Assembly (NCBI GenBank): GCA_000697355.1
Contig: JNEN01001280.1
Location: 1 to 64,000, forward strand
DNA from: Syncephalastrum monosporum B8922
Lineage: Eukaryota > Mucoromycota > Mucoromycetes > Mucorales > Syncephalastraceae
DNA length: 64,000 bases
Direction: 5' to 3'
The position numbers and the translations under genes are program-made. The stretch's first letter is position 1. Each line of letters starts with the position of its first letter. This document shows, in pieces, positions 45,952 to 57,801 of this stretch. The notes beneath the pieces are model-generated. The model worked only from the letters and a program-made list of their open reading frames with translations. It was not told where the DNA came from and searched no databases.

Positions 45952-47384
45952 ATGGCACCGACCAACAGCACCAGTAGCAGTAACAGCTCAACGTATACGC
46001 CAAACAGCAACAACAACAAAAAGGAAGAGCCTCACATGACGCGGATGCACCCGTCCATGAAACGACCGCGGGCACCTATCGCTTGCTTTCGGTGTCATCA
46101 CAAAAAGGTACAGAATTATTCCTGTTTATTTGCCATGCTTCTAAAATTATGACAATGATGGGACTTGTTCAGGTGCGCTGCGACGGAATCCATCCCAACT
46201 GCACTCGATGCCTCTCGACCGGTGTCTTGTGTGCCTATCCGAGCTCACGGCGCTCGCGCAACACGCAGCCCACAAATGTCGATCCCTTCATTGATAACCT
46301 CTCGCAGCTCGAAGCACGTATCCGCAGGATCGAAAACGATCTCGAGACACAGCGGGCTTTTCTGCACAATGCTATCAGTTCGCGCAAAAAGTCAGAAGAA
46401 ATGCAGTCGCAGATGTGCAAGACCGAGCAAGAAGTTCAAGAATCTCGCTCGATCCTTGCTCAGCTACGTCTGCGCGGAGAACAACGCATCGCTCGTGGTA
46501 AACGCCAGCAACAACAGCAGCACCAGCACCAGCAGCACCAGCAGCACCAGCAGCATCAACATTATCATCATCAGCAACAGCAGCAACAGCAACAGCAGAA
46601 ACAGCAGCAATACCACCATCATTATCAACATCTGCATCCGGCAAACGGTACGGTGGATATCCTGCCAGAGAACAAAATCAGCGCGGAGGATCCTCATGCA
46701 GCATACGCGCCCAACGGTGGACAACCAGCCTCTTACTTGTTTCCATCGCCCTTCATGCCAACGCCACGACTGTCTTTTGACGAGCAGCCACTGCAGTCTC
46801 ACGAAGGCGACCGCAACGCCTCGGCCACAGCAGCAGCAGCAGCAGCGGCAGCGGCAGCGGCAGCAATGGCACCCACACCCCTCCAGGATGACGACTGGTC
46901 GTTGTTCCAGCACCTGCCCTCGGATAACGGCCACATGCGCCGTATGGCCGAGCAAAATGGGATTGCCCCGCCCCTGCTGTCCGTCTCGCAGCCTACACCG
47001 GCCCTCCAGCCGTCGTCATCCACACACTCATCCACCTCGTCCTCGTCATCACTGTCGTCGTCCTCTTCGGCCACGACGCCAGCTGCCGTCTCCAACGCAC
47101 CCTCCTCCCCAGCCATGGCGGCAGCGTGTTCGTCGACGTCGCATGCTGCCCAACCTAGCAGCACGTCCTACCACCCTCCTGGGCTAACGCACTTTATGAT
47201 GGATGATATTATGAACGTCGAGTCGCCTCAAAGTAAGCTAACATGAATTCCACTGCCGCCAGGCGCCTGATATACCCTTTTCCTTGTCTACGTAGGTCTG
47301 TCTTCCTCCTTTTTGCCATTTACTGCTGATACCACCACTAATTCACATGCACCGTCCTCTTCCTCGTCAGTCTGGTACTGTTAA
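45952..47384 (+). CDS. Zn(II)2Cys6 binuclear-cluster transcription factor
   Basis: Fungal-type nuclear DNA-binding regulator. Exons: 45952-46107, 46173-47232, 47296-47384; 434 aa. The cluster has canonical spacing C45-x2-C48-x6-C55-x6-C62-x2-C65-x6-C72 (APIACFRCHHKK|VRCDGIHPNC). It is split by intron 1 exactly after the second Lys, a common place in this family. A coiled coil follows (NLSQLEARIRRIENDLETQR), then long Gln/His tracts, an Ala13-like run and a Ser-rich C-terminal region. There is no middle homology (Fungal_trans) domain, so this is a compact variant. Target genes are unknown. It converges on the Nrd1-like gene with 81 bp between stops. Confidence 0.9.
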
Positions 47385-47465
47385 GAGAAAGCATCATAGT
47401 AAACGAATTCTTTATACGCTATATAATCCCAAACAATGGCCACCTCGCCCTATTCCAATGTCTGC

Positions 47466-49124
47466 CTAGCTGTCTGTCTTGGTCTTCTTATCGCCTGAAT
47501 CATCATGTTTGGATTGTTGCTGCTGAGATGCCTTTTGTGGGTTGGCACACCTGTCTTTACCAAAACTGATCTTGTAGTCCTTATACCGCTCCGTGTGCTT
47601 GGCTTCGTTGACAGCCCGCATGGCGTTGGTCAAGTTTAAAAAGTTGACAAAGACACAATTCTTCTCCTCGAGGCGGTTGATCTGCTCAACCTCGCCATAG
47701 ACGCTAAAGTCTTGGCGCACCTGCTCCAGATCAAGGTCGTTCTCGATGCCGCCAATGTAGACGTTACGTGAGGCCCCGTTGCGGGCGGCCGTGGCAGCCT
47801 GGGCCGGGATGATGACTGATTTGGCCCAGCCGCAGCGCAAGCGGCGACTGCGCAGCGTGAAGCCGGTCGTCTCCATGGTGTGGTGCACGTGGCGGGCCGC
47901 GAGCGGATCGAGGAAGGGGAGAAAGGCGATGCCCTTGTCGGGGATGAACTTGACCTGGAAGAGGGCGCCGCCTCGGATGGTATTGCACAAGTCTTCGACG
48001 GAGCAATCGCGGGGTATGTTGCCAATGTAAAGCGTGTTTTGCGTGTCGTCGGAGGACATCATCATGCCATAGGGGTCGAACCCGAATGAGGAGGACGAGG
48101 CAGACGATGACGGGCGCATCGGGTGCTGAAAGTTGAAGGGATATTGCTGGTGTTGTTGCTGGTGCTGCTGGTGGTGCGGGTGTGGGTCGTTTCCCTTGGG
48201 CATGCATCGGTCGCGGCCATAGCCGACCCGCCGGTCCTTCCATTCCGGCGAACCTTGCAGCGTCTCCATGCATTTCACGGCGGCGTTGACGGTGGTGAAG
48301 TGTACGAAGGCGCACCTGCGCTCGGCCAGGACGCGGACGCGGTCAATCTCACCATACTGGGCAAAGTCGGTTTCCAGGGACTGCTGGGTCATGGTTTGGG
48401 TGTCAATGTTGCCAAGATACACGTTGCGGGTGGCGCCTTGCTGGGCTGCTTTGGCGACGGAGGCTGGGAGCGAGCTGGGTTTGCCCCATCCCAGCTTGAG
48501 CTCGTTGTCTTTGATGATGAGGCGTTGCCACGGGTGCTGGTGGTAAAAGAGGCGGGCCGAGCCCGCGTCCATGAAGGCCAGAAAAGCACACGACTTTTCG
48601 CGCAAGATCCGAAGCGCTTCCACTGGGCCCGATCGGACGTGATTCAAAATCTCGGTGGCAGTGATTGTTTCTGGAATGTTACCAATGTAAATGGTGCGGC
48701 TTCCTTCCTGCTCGTTGGGGTCCATGGCAGGAGGGAAAGACGAAGGGTATCCTGGCAGGGCCATCTGACCGCCCATTTGGCCAAACAGATTGGACATGCC
48801 GTAGCCTGCTGCTGCTGCTGCTGCCATGTTGCCATACATGTTTTGGGGATTGTACCCCACGCCTGAGGCCATCTGACCATACGGCGGCATCATTGGGTTC
48901 TGAGGAGTCATGTTTTGAAATTGCGCATACGGATCGGTGCTTTTTTTTTCAAAGCAGTACCAAGGTGAAGAAGTAAGTTACGAGTGAGTTGCCAGGCAGC
49001 TGAGAATTCATTCATGCTGTTGAGCTTGTTTTTTTTTTAATTACCTGCTATGAGAGATTCGTGCTCGTTTGCTTGGGTCGGATTGACTTCCTCCTCCTGT
49101 ACCATAATCGTTGGCTCGTTTCAT
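47466..49124 (-). CDS. nrd1: Four-RRM RNA-binding protein, Nrd1/Msa2-like
   Basis: Cytoplasmic mRNA-binding protein; fission yeast Nrd1/Msa2 binds transcripts and restrains sexual differentiation. Exons on the minus strand: 49124-49045, 48939-47466; 517 aa. The short first exon (MKRANDYGTGGGSQSDPSKR) joins in phase 2 to STDPYAQFQNM. The four RRMs carry RNP2/RNP1 pairs: RTIYIGNIPE/CAFLAF, RNVYLGNIDT/CAFVHF, NTLYIGNIPR/IAFLPF and RNVYIGGIEN/CVFVNF. RRM pairs are joined by the conserved LKLGWGK-type segments. The N-terminus is rich in Met, Gly, Gln and Ala. An alternative start at 48911 would drop 36 residues; exon 1 is favoured because its splice sites and phase fit. Confidence 0.9.
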
Positions 49125-49339
49125 TTCTTGTACTGTGCATCGTTCTATAAATATAACAGAAGAAATGCGTTAGTCAGCATACCGTTCATACAGGAGGTCA
49201 CGACTTGCAACAAATGAACGGTTAGAAACGAGAGTAATAGGATGAAAAAAGAAAGCAAGCAAGCGACCTCCTGTCCAAATCTTCATAAAGACACAAAAAA
49301 AGAAACTAACTTGCAATAAAAGGCACCGTTGCAAAAAGA

Positions 49340-49383
<44 letters not shown>

Positions 49384-50151
49384 GATATGTGGATAGATGT
49401 GTGTATATGCGGTTCAGCACGAAGGAGAGAGTGAAAGGAGTGGAAATCAAGGAAAACAGAAAAAAGAAGACAAAGAAAAAAAAAAAAGAAAAAGAAGTTA
49501 GAACAGTACCGTCAAGGCAGAAACAGAGTCTCTCAAGAAGACTCACAAAGCCAAGAGAAAAGAAGAACGAGTAAAGAGGGCAAGTCAGATGAAACGAGTA
49601 CTTACAGTGCTGTATGGATTCCAGATGGGCACAAGGTCGAATGGGCGTATGAGGGAGAAAGAAAGATAAGAAAGGTCTGGAGCGAGATTAAACAGTGTTC
49701 AACTTTTACAGGCTCAGAACCTACAGTTATTGGCGTATGGTACGCGTGTGTGTGTGTGTGCGTAATGCGGTTACTTTCAATGAAGAAAGCGAAAATGAGG
49801 AAAAGAGAGAAAAGAAAGGAGCTGTACTGCGTGCGTGCGTTCTTCCTTCCGTAAGTCACGACGAATGCCCCGCAATCAAGGAGACCGGACACTGCGGCAT
49901 ATTTTTCTTTTTCTGTTCTATTTCTTCTATTGGACAATTCAGACTATATACACGTTGTGGACACCATTCATTTAGACTCTATAGCCTCATACTGTCCCAC
50001 CACAGAGACGTACAAGTCAGTGTTTGACATGGACACATACAATGGGCCTGAATTCAGATTTTTCATCAAGCTAGCCAGCCCACCGTTAGCCTTTTCTATT
50101 TCTCACACTTTCAACAACTTGTATGGCCTGTCTAATAGGATCTCGCTAATT
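49125..50151. other. Intergenic region with a (GA)n microsatellite
   Basis: A 1.03-kb spacer between the Nrd1-like start and the sulfotransferase stop. It contains an uninterrupted GA repeat of about 32 nt near 49348-49379, purine-rich DNA around 49440-49500 and a (GT)n stretch near 49746-49761. ORFs here are low-complexity and not called. Confidence 0.7.
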
Positions 50152-50953
50152 TTATGGCAGACTACTTCCCGTCGCTTCACGAAATCTTTCCCTGAACTCC
50201 ACTGTAGTATTCTTGAAGGGGTAAGGCACGTCAGGCACTGGTTTGCCCAAAAAGTCGCACAGCTCCTTCCAGCCAAATTGGCCCAGCTGTACGACAAGCA
50301 AACGATCGGCAGGTATCACTTTCTTGATGTTTTCATTGTGTGCTTCGTACATCTTCTTCATTGCCTCCTTGTCACCAAATCGAACAGGATCGGCAATAGC
50401 ACCGTCCCAGAGAATGGTGTTCGCCATCAATAAGCTTTTCCGTACATAATCGGGTGCGCCAGGATTGATGGGCGTTTGATAGACCTTGTGGCCAGTGTTG
50501 CTCATGCTAGTGTACCAGCTCTCGGGGCTGCGCTCAATCAAGATAACCTTGGCATCGGGGTAAGCCTCTGCCAAGCGCTCCACAAACGCGGTCGTCGGGC
50601 TGAGGTTCATGATTAATATGATTTACAAAACGGTGGGGTCAAAAATAAAGATGTTGAGGTTACTCACCAGTCGCAAGCCGCGTCAAAGCCCTCGTAGAGC
50701 GTATCCCAGTCTACAGGCTTCTCCGGGTGCTGCCAGGCTTCAATAAACGAGTCAGGCTTGCGATCACACTCCATCATGCTTGACATATGATGGGTGTTGT
50801 ACCTGAAAGAAACGAAGCAGCATGATACATGTATAAGCATGCATGCGGGGTAAATCAATGCAATGGAATTTACCCGAGCGTATTCAAAGCAAGCTGCAAA
50901 CTGTGGGTTCCAGTGCGACTGAAAGCAGCGCCAATTACTTTGAGTGGGGCCAT
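50152..50953 (-). CDS. P-loop sulfotransferase-family protein (Sulfotransfer_4 type)
   Basis: Predicted PAPS-dependent sulfotransferase-like protein; substrate unknown. Exons on the minus strand: 50953-50874, 50802-50668, 50599-50152; 220 aa. The N-terminus VIGAAFSRTGTHSLQLALNT is the phosphosulfate-binding loop of this family. Next come YNTHHMSSMME, DWDTLYEGFDAACD, and then the second conserved stretch YPDAKVILIERSPESWYTSM. The C-terminal part (RLLVVQLGQFGWKELCDFLG, then PVPDVPYPFKNT) also matches the family. It is the intact member of a local group; two decayed relatives lie directly upstream on the same strand and keep its exon-1 length and intron phase. Confidence 0.85.
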
Positions 50954-51487
50954 TCTTGATGTTTCTGTATCGCCTGAGAAAAAAGCCGCCTATTTATAAC
51001 CTGTCTCGTCAACCCAATGCCTGAGCGCGGACATCTCCAGGTTTTGCTTAGCATGTTTGTGCAACCGCTATCTTGTGACAGGATACTTGTGAGTCTGCTT
51101 ATATCACAAATTCATGCGTGTGTGTTGTCTACTGATGGCTGCGCGGTATACTTAGCTCAGCTTAACGTACTTGCATTTAAGTTGTGGCTCACCCAAGGAG
51201 TTTTAATAAGCCCATAATAAGTTAAGTATGCTGGACGTCCCACCAAAACGTTAGTGTTGCGCTGCTCACGTTTGTACAATACAATGATGAAAGCAATCAA
51301 TCGGTCCTCCAAGAAATATAGTGAAGCATACGAGCAAGACCAACAGGTGTTTCTTTTCTCGAATTTGTCCTCCTCTTTCCCATTATCATTTTGAAATCCT
51401 TACGAAATTCGGCGTTGTATTCCCTTTAGAGAGTATCCCACTTTACTGGATTCTCCGAAGCTTATATGCTCGAACGCCCACAGTGGC

Positions 51488-51573
51488 TTTACGTATTCCA
51501 AAATATTCAAGACCGCATATAGGCTGTGCGTTCCAGTACGGCTGAAAGCAGCACAGATGAATTTGAGAGGCAT
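51488..51573 (-). pseudogene. Orphan first exon of a sulfotransferase
   Basis: A minus-strand fragment starting at an ATG at 51573 reads MPLKFICAAFSRTGTHSLYA and aligns with exon 1 of the intact neighbour (MAPLKVIGAAFSRTGTHSLQ). The donor that should end the exon is lost (TTGGAATACG instead of CTCGGGTAAA), and nothing like exons 2 and 3 follows. It is therefore a truncated copy. Confidence 0.8.
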
Positions 51574-51824
51574 GTTGTCTTTGTGTCACGTAAAGATGAA
51601 GATAGAAAGCTTCTATTGCGCCACTTGCGTACCATTGACGGTCGCCGTGCTTTTGGCATATGTAGCACATAGCCAGCCCCTGGAAATAAAGAACAACCTC
51701 CGTGGCCCTTTTGCCCACAGAAGCTGAAAATATTCTTACACACATAAAATATGTGGATGTTATTCCTTTTAAGCCGTAGATCGTCGATAGCATAGAATTT
51801 GCTAGGCGCACACAAGTGCTGACG

Positions 51825-52639
51825 CTGTCTTGAAAGTAAACGGCGTACCTTTATTTCGAACTCCAGTGTGCTGTTATTAGGGGGATACAGTGTATTTAGC
51901 ACTGGACTATTCAATAAGTCGCACAGCTCCTCCCAGTTAAATTCGCCAAGACGAAGGACGGGCAATCGGTCGTCAGGCACTGTCCTTCTAACGTAGGCTT
52001 TATGCGCCTCATACATAGTCTTGATGGTCTCCTTTCCTTGGAAGCGTACCGGGTGTCAGCAATGGCGCCATCCCATTACAAGCGTGCCTAGCATGACTAT
52101 GTTTTTCTTCATGTGGTCAGGGGCGACGTCCGGTAGAGGCGAGAACATGGGGATAATAGCATTATTACTAATATCCTCGTACTAAGACACACTGATGCGC
52201 TCTGTCAGGACTACCTTGGCGTCTGAATAAGCCTACAACAGGCGTCCCACAAAGGCTGCTGTGAGCTTGTATTACATAGACCATGAGCTGGATAGCTAAA
52301 ATTGTGCCCATGTCGTCGACGTGTACCAGTCGCATGCGGCGTCGAAGCCATCATAAAAAGCGTCCCAGTCCATAGGCTGGTGAGAATTCTGGTAGACATG
52401 GGTGAGCAGGTCCGCACCTCTGTCGCATTCTACCTCAGCGGCCATGTGATGCGTGGTGTATCTGTCGATATGAGCTGGGAATCAGAGATACAAAAAAAAA
52501 GAGGTGGGGGGGGGGGGGGAGCTTGGCAAAGATTAGGTTTGATCTTCATGTCGGTTTACCCAAGCTGATGCATTACCTGTCGCAAGCTGTCTGTGCCTGT
52601 ACGACCGAGTCCAGTGCCAATAATCCTGGGGGGAGCCAT
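51825..52639 (-). pseudogene. Decayed sulfotransferase paralogue
   Basis: Exon 1 (52639-52560, 80 nt, MAPPRIIGTGLGRTGTDSLR) and exon 2 (GYTTHHMAAEVECDRGAD to FDAACD, donor intact near 52319) retain the structure of the intact neighbour. The region matching exon 3 has in-frame stops (CTG TTG TAG GCT and TCT TAG TAC) after AAFVGRL. At least one frameshift lies around 52060 before MYEAHKAYVRRTVPDDRLPV resumes the family pattern. The copy ends without the normal C-terminus. The remaining similarity is high enough that decay is probably recent. Confidence 0.85.
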
Positions 52640-53555
52640 AATGCGCTCTTTCTATACTGTCGGAAGTATGTGGCTAAGCAAGTTACTGATATAGGGTGAA
52701 AAGTCATGCAGTGCGCGGCTTTGCGGCCTCAGGTATTTACTGTTTCTCATCCGTGTCTTCTTGCGCGCCCCAATATTAGCCGCGATCAATCAGATCCGGC
52801 GTGTAATGTTCTCGCTCCTGCTTCGCTGAGTCTCCTTGGATGCTTCATATGAATCATCTTGTCCACGATACTTCGCGCAGGAAAATAATATCGTAGTATC
52901 TGTGATACGTTATTTTCTCTCACGACACCATTATACGGGAAGGAGATCGAGTAATTCCCTACTTCCGCGCCAGATACACAGTCGCCGTCCCTCAATTCCA
53001 AAGGGGAGTCAGGGAACTCAGCATTCGAGAAGGAAGACAAAGGGTGATCCTGATTCGTATACATAGACATAAGTATATGTGCAAGTATGCTTGTACTCTA
53101 ATTGCCCTTTGCTGCTGATTTTAGCGGCTGTACTCTTATCGCACCGTGTCAATCCATATCTGATACCGTACATATTTCTCACGCTGAGACTTGTCGTGAG
53201 CGTCAGATCAACAAATGACACCATCGCACCTGCCCTTTAGAGTGATTTATTTATGCATAGACCTTCCTACTCAGGCAGCTGCCAAAAGAACCACTGTATC
53301 ACCATGCCAGCAGCCCCACTACGATGGGCATGCGCAGAGACCGTTCAAACATATGCGTCTATAGAAATATAAGAGCCCACTATACTCCTTGGATATAAGG
53401 GCCAGTGAAAATAATGGAATGTACATGCAACAGTTGCATGCCGAAGAACTATGGAGTTGACATGCTTATGAAGTGTATTGAACGCAGAGAAATTTAGGTA
53501 TAAGAACAAAAAACGATCCGTGTCAAAACGTTCACATATGTATGCGGTGATGCGA
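52640..53555. other. Intergenic region, no gene supported
   Basis: A 0.9-kb AT-rich spacer between the decayed sulfotransferase and the acetyl-CoA transporter stop. Short overlapping ORFs are present, with no recognisable product. Confidence 0.5.
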
Positions 53556-55510
53556 TCATCGACTTAAGCGCCAGGACTTTTTGGACAGAGACTCCAAATG
53601 ATGGATAACAGGACGAATGTACATGACGAGCAAAGCAGCACCAATAATGACGCAGAGCGTTCCCACGACGTAGTAACCATCCTTCTGAATGACACACGTG
53701 CCATCCAGGTCTTTGCATTGCGTCTTTCCTGTTTCCTCTACGCACGAGAATACTATAGCGGGCCGATATCAGCATGATGCATACAAGCTAGTTTTTCTTT
53801 TTTAATTTGCGGTTTACCTTGACCTGTGGGATCAGGGATGCTGCAGGTGGCAACTGTGAAGCGATCTACAGCTTCGAGTACAAAGAATTTGGGCCAGGTA
53901 CCGCCAAAGTTACTGAAGGTGTTGAGGAGCTGTGGATGGAAATGAGTAATTCAATTGCTACCTTACATTACTATATTCAAAACTTACCGTCATATAAGTG
54001 CCGCCAATCAAAGGGTCAGCGATACTAGTCATGAAGGCTGATATGCTCACAAACTGTACGGTTGACATGAACGAACCGAGCACAGTCGTACCCATGATGA
54101 TGCCAAAGTAGAACATGTCGATGTCGCGGCCTTGAGGATAGCAGTATACCACAAGCATGCCGACAGCAGAGAATACGAGACGGCCGTAAAATGCATAAAG
54201 CCACTGCAGCAGTTTAGATTAGAAGCCAACAAAGTGACAGACTTCGTGACTACTTACCGGCTTCAATGGACGGGGCCCGTTCGACCATTTTGCAGCATAG
54301 TAACCAAAGAAAACCTGGAGAGGGAAATCCAGTAAGACTGAGAGGGCCATGTCTTCCTTGGAAAAGCCTTGCTCGAGGAGCTTGAGGGAGGTCACTGCCT
54401 CGTGGCAGATAAAGCCAATCTTGGCTGTCAGAAGCACTGCGACAAAGGTGCGCATATCTACGAGAACATGATGAGAAACACGCGTCGCATATATGTCGAT
54501 TTGACGTACGGGGCAGCTGACAAATCTTCCAGATCGTATCATATACACCACGAATACCAAGAGGCTGATCTTCAGCTGACTCGTCTTCCTTCTTCCACAG
54601 CAAGAGATAGGCCGTGACAGCAAAGTACATGACAGCCCAGAACCGCATGTATGCACCTAGCTGGAGGACACCGAGTTCCTGGGGCTCGGAGCGCAAATAC
54701 TTGTTGCTAAATTCGGGCGAGTTGAAGGCCAGAAAGACCGTAAAGGAGAGGAAATAGCCGGTGTTCAGACCAATGGTCTGTGCTGTGGAGGCGTACGACA
54801 GACTTTCTTTGGAGAGCAAAGTCAGGGCCCAACCGTCGACGGCAATGTCTTGCGTCGCACAAAAGAATATGGTGACCAGGAACGCGCCGGACAAGTAGTA
54901 GATAGGGACATGCTCGGCGTGCATCAGGTCATCGATGCTCTGGCCCAGCCAGAGAAACAAGAAGGCAGTCAGCGTCTGAATCGGGATAATCCATGACTTG
55001 CGACGACCGATACTGGGCGAGTAAATGGCATCCACGATTGGTGACCACAAAAACTTGAGCGAGTATGGCCACGACGACAGTGAGAAGACGGCGATCTGCG
55101 AATACGAGAGCTTTTCCTTGAGCAGGAACGGGATCGACCCGAATGAGAGACCGACGGGGATGCCCTGCAATAAATCTATAGCGGACGCGTCAGTTGGAGA
55201 TTAATCGATCGACGGGACGTGTCCTACAGAGGATGACGAGGAGGGCAAAGTTGCCACGGTCCTTTTCACTGAGCCGCTCATCGGTGGGTTTGTTGTCGTC
55301 GTACTCTTGTTCTTTTTTGTTGTCAAACGAGTCCATCTCCATTTCCTCCCTGTCATCGTCTGCGATGGGTGGTTGCTCCTTACGGCGAAGAGTGGTCGTT
55401 ACAGGCTCCATCGCAGTTGTCTCGCCTTTCGAGTCGTGAGTTGTTCTTTTAGTATTAGCCGGTACGATAGGTTCGTCATCTAGACCTGGGTACACGGTTG
55501 CTGGTGGCAT
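53556..55510 (-). CDS. Acetyl-coenzyme A transporter (SLC33A1/AT-1 family)
   Basis: Multi-pass MFS-type carrier that brings cytosolic acetyl-CoA into the ER or Golgi lumen for acetylation. Exons on the minus strand: 55510-55228, 55175-54510, 54457-54258, 54203-53988, 53929-53818, 53752-53556; 557 aa. A charged N-terminal tail of about 85 residues precedes the first helix. Family motifs are YLLQGIPVGLSFGSIPFLL, WPYSLKFLWSPIVDAIY, GRRKSWIIPIQ, CATQDIAVDGWAL and DPLIGGTYMT followed across an intron by LLNTFSNFGGTWP. About ten to twelve hydrophobic helices are visible. The C-terminus has a Cys-containing lumenal loop (SCVEETGKTQCKDLDGTC) before the last helix. Every intron keeps frame with GT-AG ends. 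Confidence 0.9.
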
Positions 55511-56473
55511 CAATCAGTGGATGGAATGACAAGAAGCCGTGGTCAAACTTAATTGGCTATTTTACACCTATTTTTGTCTCCTTTTTCGGTCCTGCTAATT
55601 ATGCATAGATCTGGTAAGTGCACAATTAAATATGACCTCTGCGCAAATTATATAATACATGCCATGACGATACTTCAAAGGAAGCTTAGAAACAATATGC
55701 GATTACTGTGGTATTGCATCAATTCCCGCGATATGACCCTCCTTCTCACCGCGTCGTAAACCGCTTAGCTGGAGATTGTACTGGGGATAGTTGAACGGCG
55801 GTTCTTTCTAGAGGTTGGAATGGGTAACATCGTAATCTGGAGTGGCAGATATTGCGAGCTGTATGTAGGATATAGTGATGCCAAGTATTCGAATCAGGCT
55901 GGGTATTTGATACCATAGCAGGTTAATAAACGACAACAGACAGAGACAGTGAGGAATGAGGACAAAGCCAGCAGAGAAGTCAGAATTACATATCCAGGTC
56001 GAGTGTGCAGCCTTCAAGATCCTGCACAAGTTACCATGCATGCGTGCATGTCAAGTCATGTCTACAACAAAACAGCGGCAAATTTTATCCAATACGCGGC
56101 ATAGTTTCTAGTCAAAAAGTTTGGTACGCTGCAGTATTTTTCGATAGTACAATCTAGCATCTGGCTAACATGATTTGTGCTAGAGCGTTCTCCCCACGGA
56201 TCGCAAAAATGCCAAATGTCAACGTTGTCATAGCTTGTATAAATCGCATCTTTCAAGAAATCTGGCAAGTAATAGTATGAACCTTGAGCTACGAGGACGT
56301 AACAAGTTAGACCGGATCAGTGTACATGTTTCTCTTTTGACGCCTGCTTGTGTTATGTGCTGCTATACCGACCCCAGAGTCGAGCAGTGTATTCCTGTCA
56401 GTTTTGGCCAGAGAAAAATAACCAGGGCATTGTGGCCTACATATATACCTTCTCGAAGAAGTAAATATAATAT
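55511..56473. other. Intergenic region, no gene supported
   Basis: A 0.96-kb AT-rich spacer between the acetyl-CoA transporter start and the SDR stop. ORFs of up to 89 codons show no recognisable product. Confidence 0.5.
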
Positions 56474-57686
56474 TTATTTCTTCAGAGCATCCTGGCTATA
56501 TTGAATCAGCTTATCCTGGAGCTCAACATCATTGGCCTGGGGAATATGATCATCATTTCTCCGTAAGTTGTCCCAGTAACCTCCACCGTTGCCTTCGACA
56601 CTAGGTTCCATGGACAAATAAAGAATAGTCATGGCGCCTTCCTCTGGGGTTCGGAAAAACAGGGTCTGAATCACCTCCAGAAGTGGATACAAGATCGGGC
56701 GGGTCCAGGGATACGTTTTTAGGAAATCCCGTTCGAAAAGACCAGTGTGAACGGGGCCTGTTTATTGACAGAGTCAGCATTGCAACATATACGTCCTGGA
56801 TCATGAAATATGTATCTACCTGGGTGACAAGCATTGACAGTAATGTTAGAACCCTGAAGCATACGATGCAGGTATTTCGCGTGTAACACATTGCCTAGCT
56901 TGGAATTTTGGTACGCCTTCATCATGCCGTAGGATTTTTCCAGGTGTATATCATTGAAGTCGAGCTTTCCCAACTTTGCAACAGCACTTGCAACGTTGAT
57001 CACACGTGCAGGTGCTGAAGCCTTCAAGGTCGGCAAAAGAAGCTCGGTCAAGTAAAAAGGTGCCAGGTGATTTACAGAGAACTACAAAACCAGTTTGTGA
57101 GATGCTGCACAAGAAAAACAAACTTCTCACCTGCATCTCGGATCCAGTTTTGGTAAGTTGACGTGTTGCCAAAAGCACAGCTGCGTTATTAATCAGAATG
57201 TTGAGTTTGCTTTCTTGGCTCAAAAATTGGTCCACAGCAGAGCGGATACTGCTAAGATCAGCAAGGTCAACGGGTATCAAATGCACCTGGTCGCTGCCCG
57301 ATTCTTCACGGATGCTTTTGAGGGCGTCGCGTGACTTGTCAGAATCGCGGCAAAATAGGTAGACTTTGCAGTTCTGTTTGGCCAGTATCAAAGCTACTGC
57401 TTTGCCAATGTTATCATTGGAGCCTATACGTTATACACTTTATTATTGATAAGAATGGCGTGTCTGACGCCTCTTCAACCGTATTTACTGTCATAAAATG
57501 GCAGAAAGCGGGACAGACAGAATAGCATGCATGAAGGTGTCTTTGCTTACCGGTTACGATGGCGACCTTGCCCTGAAGATCAAACTTGGTATAGTCAAAC
57601 CGCCGAATAATTAGTGTCCGCAGAACATAAATACCGGCCAGAATGGCAAGTATCGTGCTAGCCTTAGTAAGTGTCGGTTCAAACAT
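56474..57686 (-). CDS. Short-chain dehydrogenase/reductase, retinol-dehydrogenase-like, membrane-anchored
   Basis: NAD(P)-dependent oxidoreductase, probably acting on a lipophilic alcohol, aldehyde or ketone at a membrane. Exons on the minus strand: 57686-57551, 57423-57131, 57081-56820, 56757-56474; 324 aa. An N-terminal hydrophobic anchor (STILAILAGIYVLRTLII) precedes the Rossmann fold. The cofactor loop is VAIVTGSNDNIGKAVA, followed by DLADLSS, NILINNAA, a Ser (NVASAV) and the catalytic pair YQNSK. The substrate-loop sequence NACHPGPVHTGL is typical of the RDH11-14 group. The specific substrate cannot be read from the sequence. Confidence 0.88.
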
Positions 57687-57801
57687 GAGCAAACGGAAGG
57701 GAAGAAAGTGGCGAAGTTTCTGAGATATTTATAGTCCTTCTCAGCCGTTGCATGTGCAACCCGAGCAAACCCGTCACCAGATCAACCACGTACACCTTTC
57801 T

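Noticed and set aside
46165..47187. 340-codon ORF overlapping the Zn2Cys6 gene in another frame
   Set aside because: It has no cluster motif and owes its length to Gln/Ser/Arg-rich repeats of the true coding frame.
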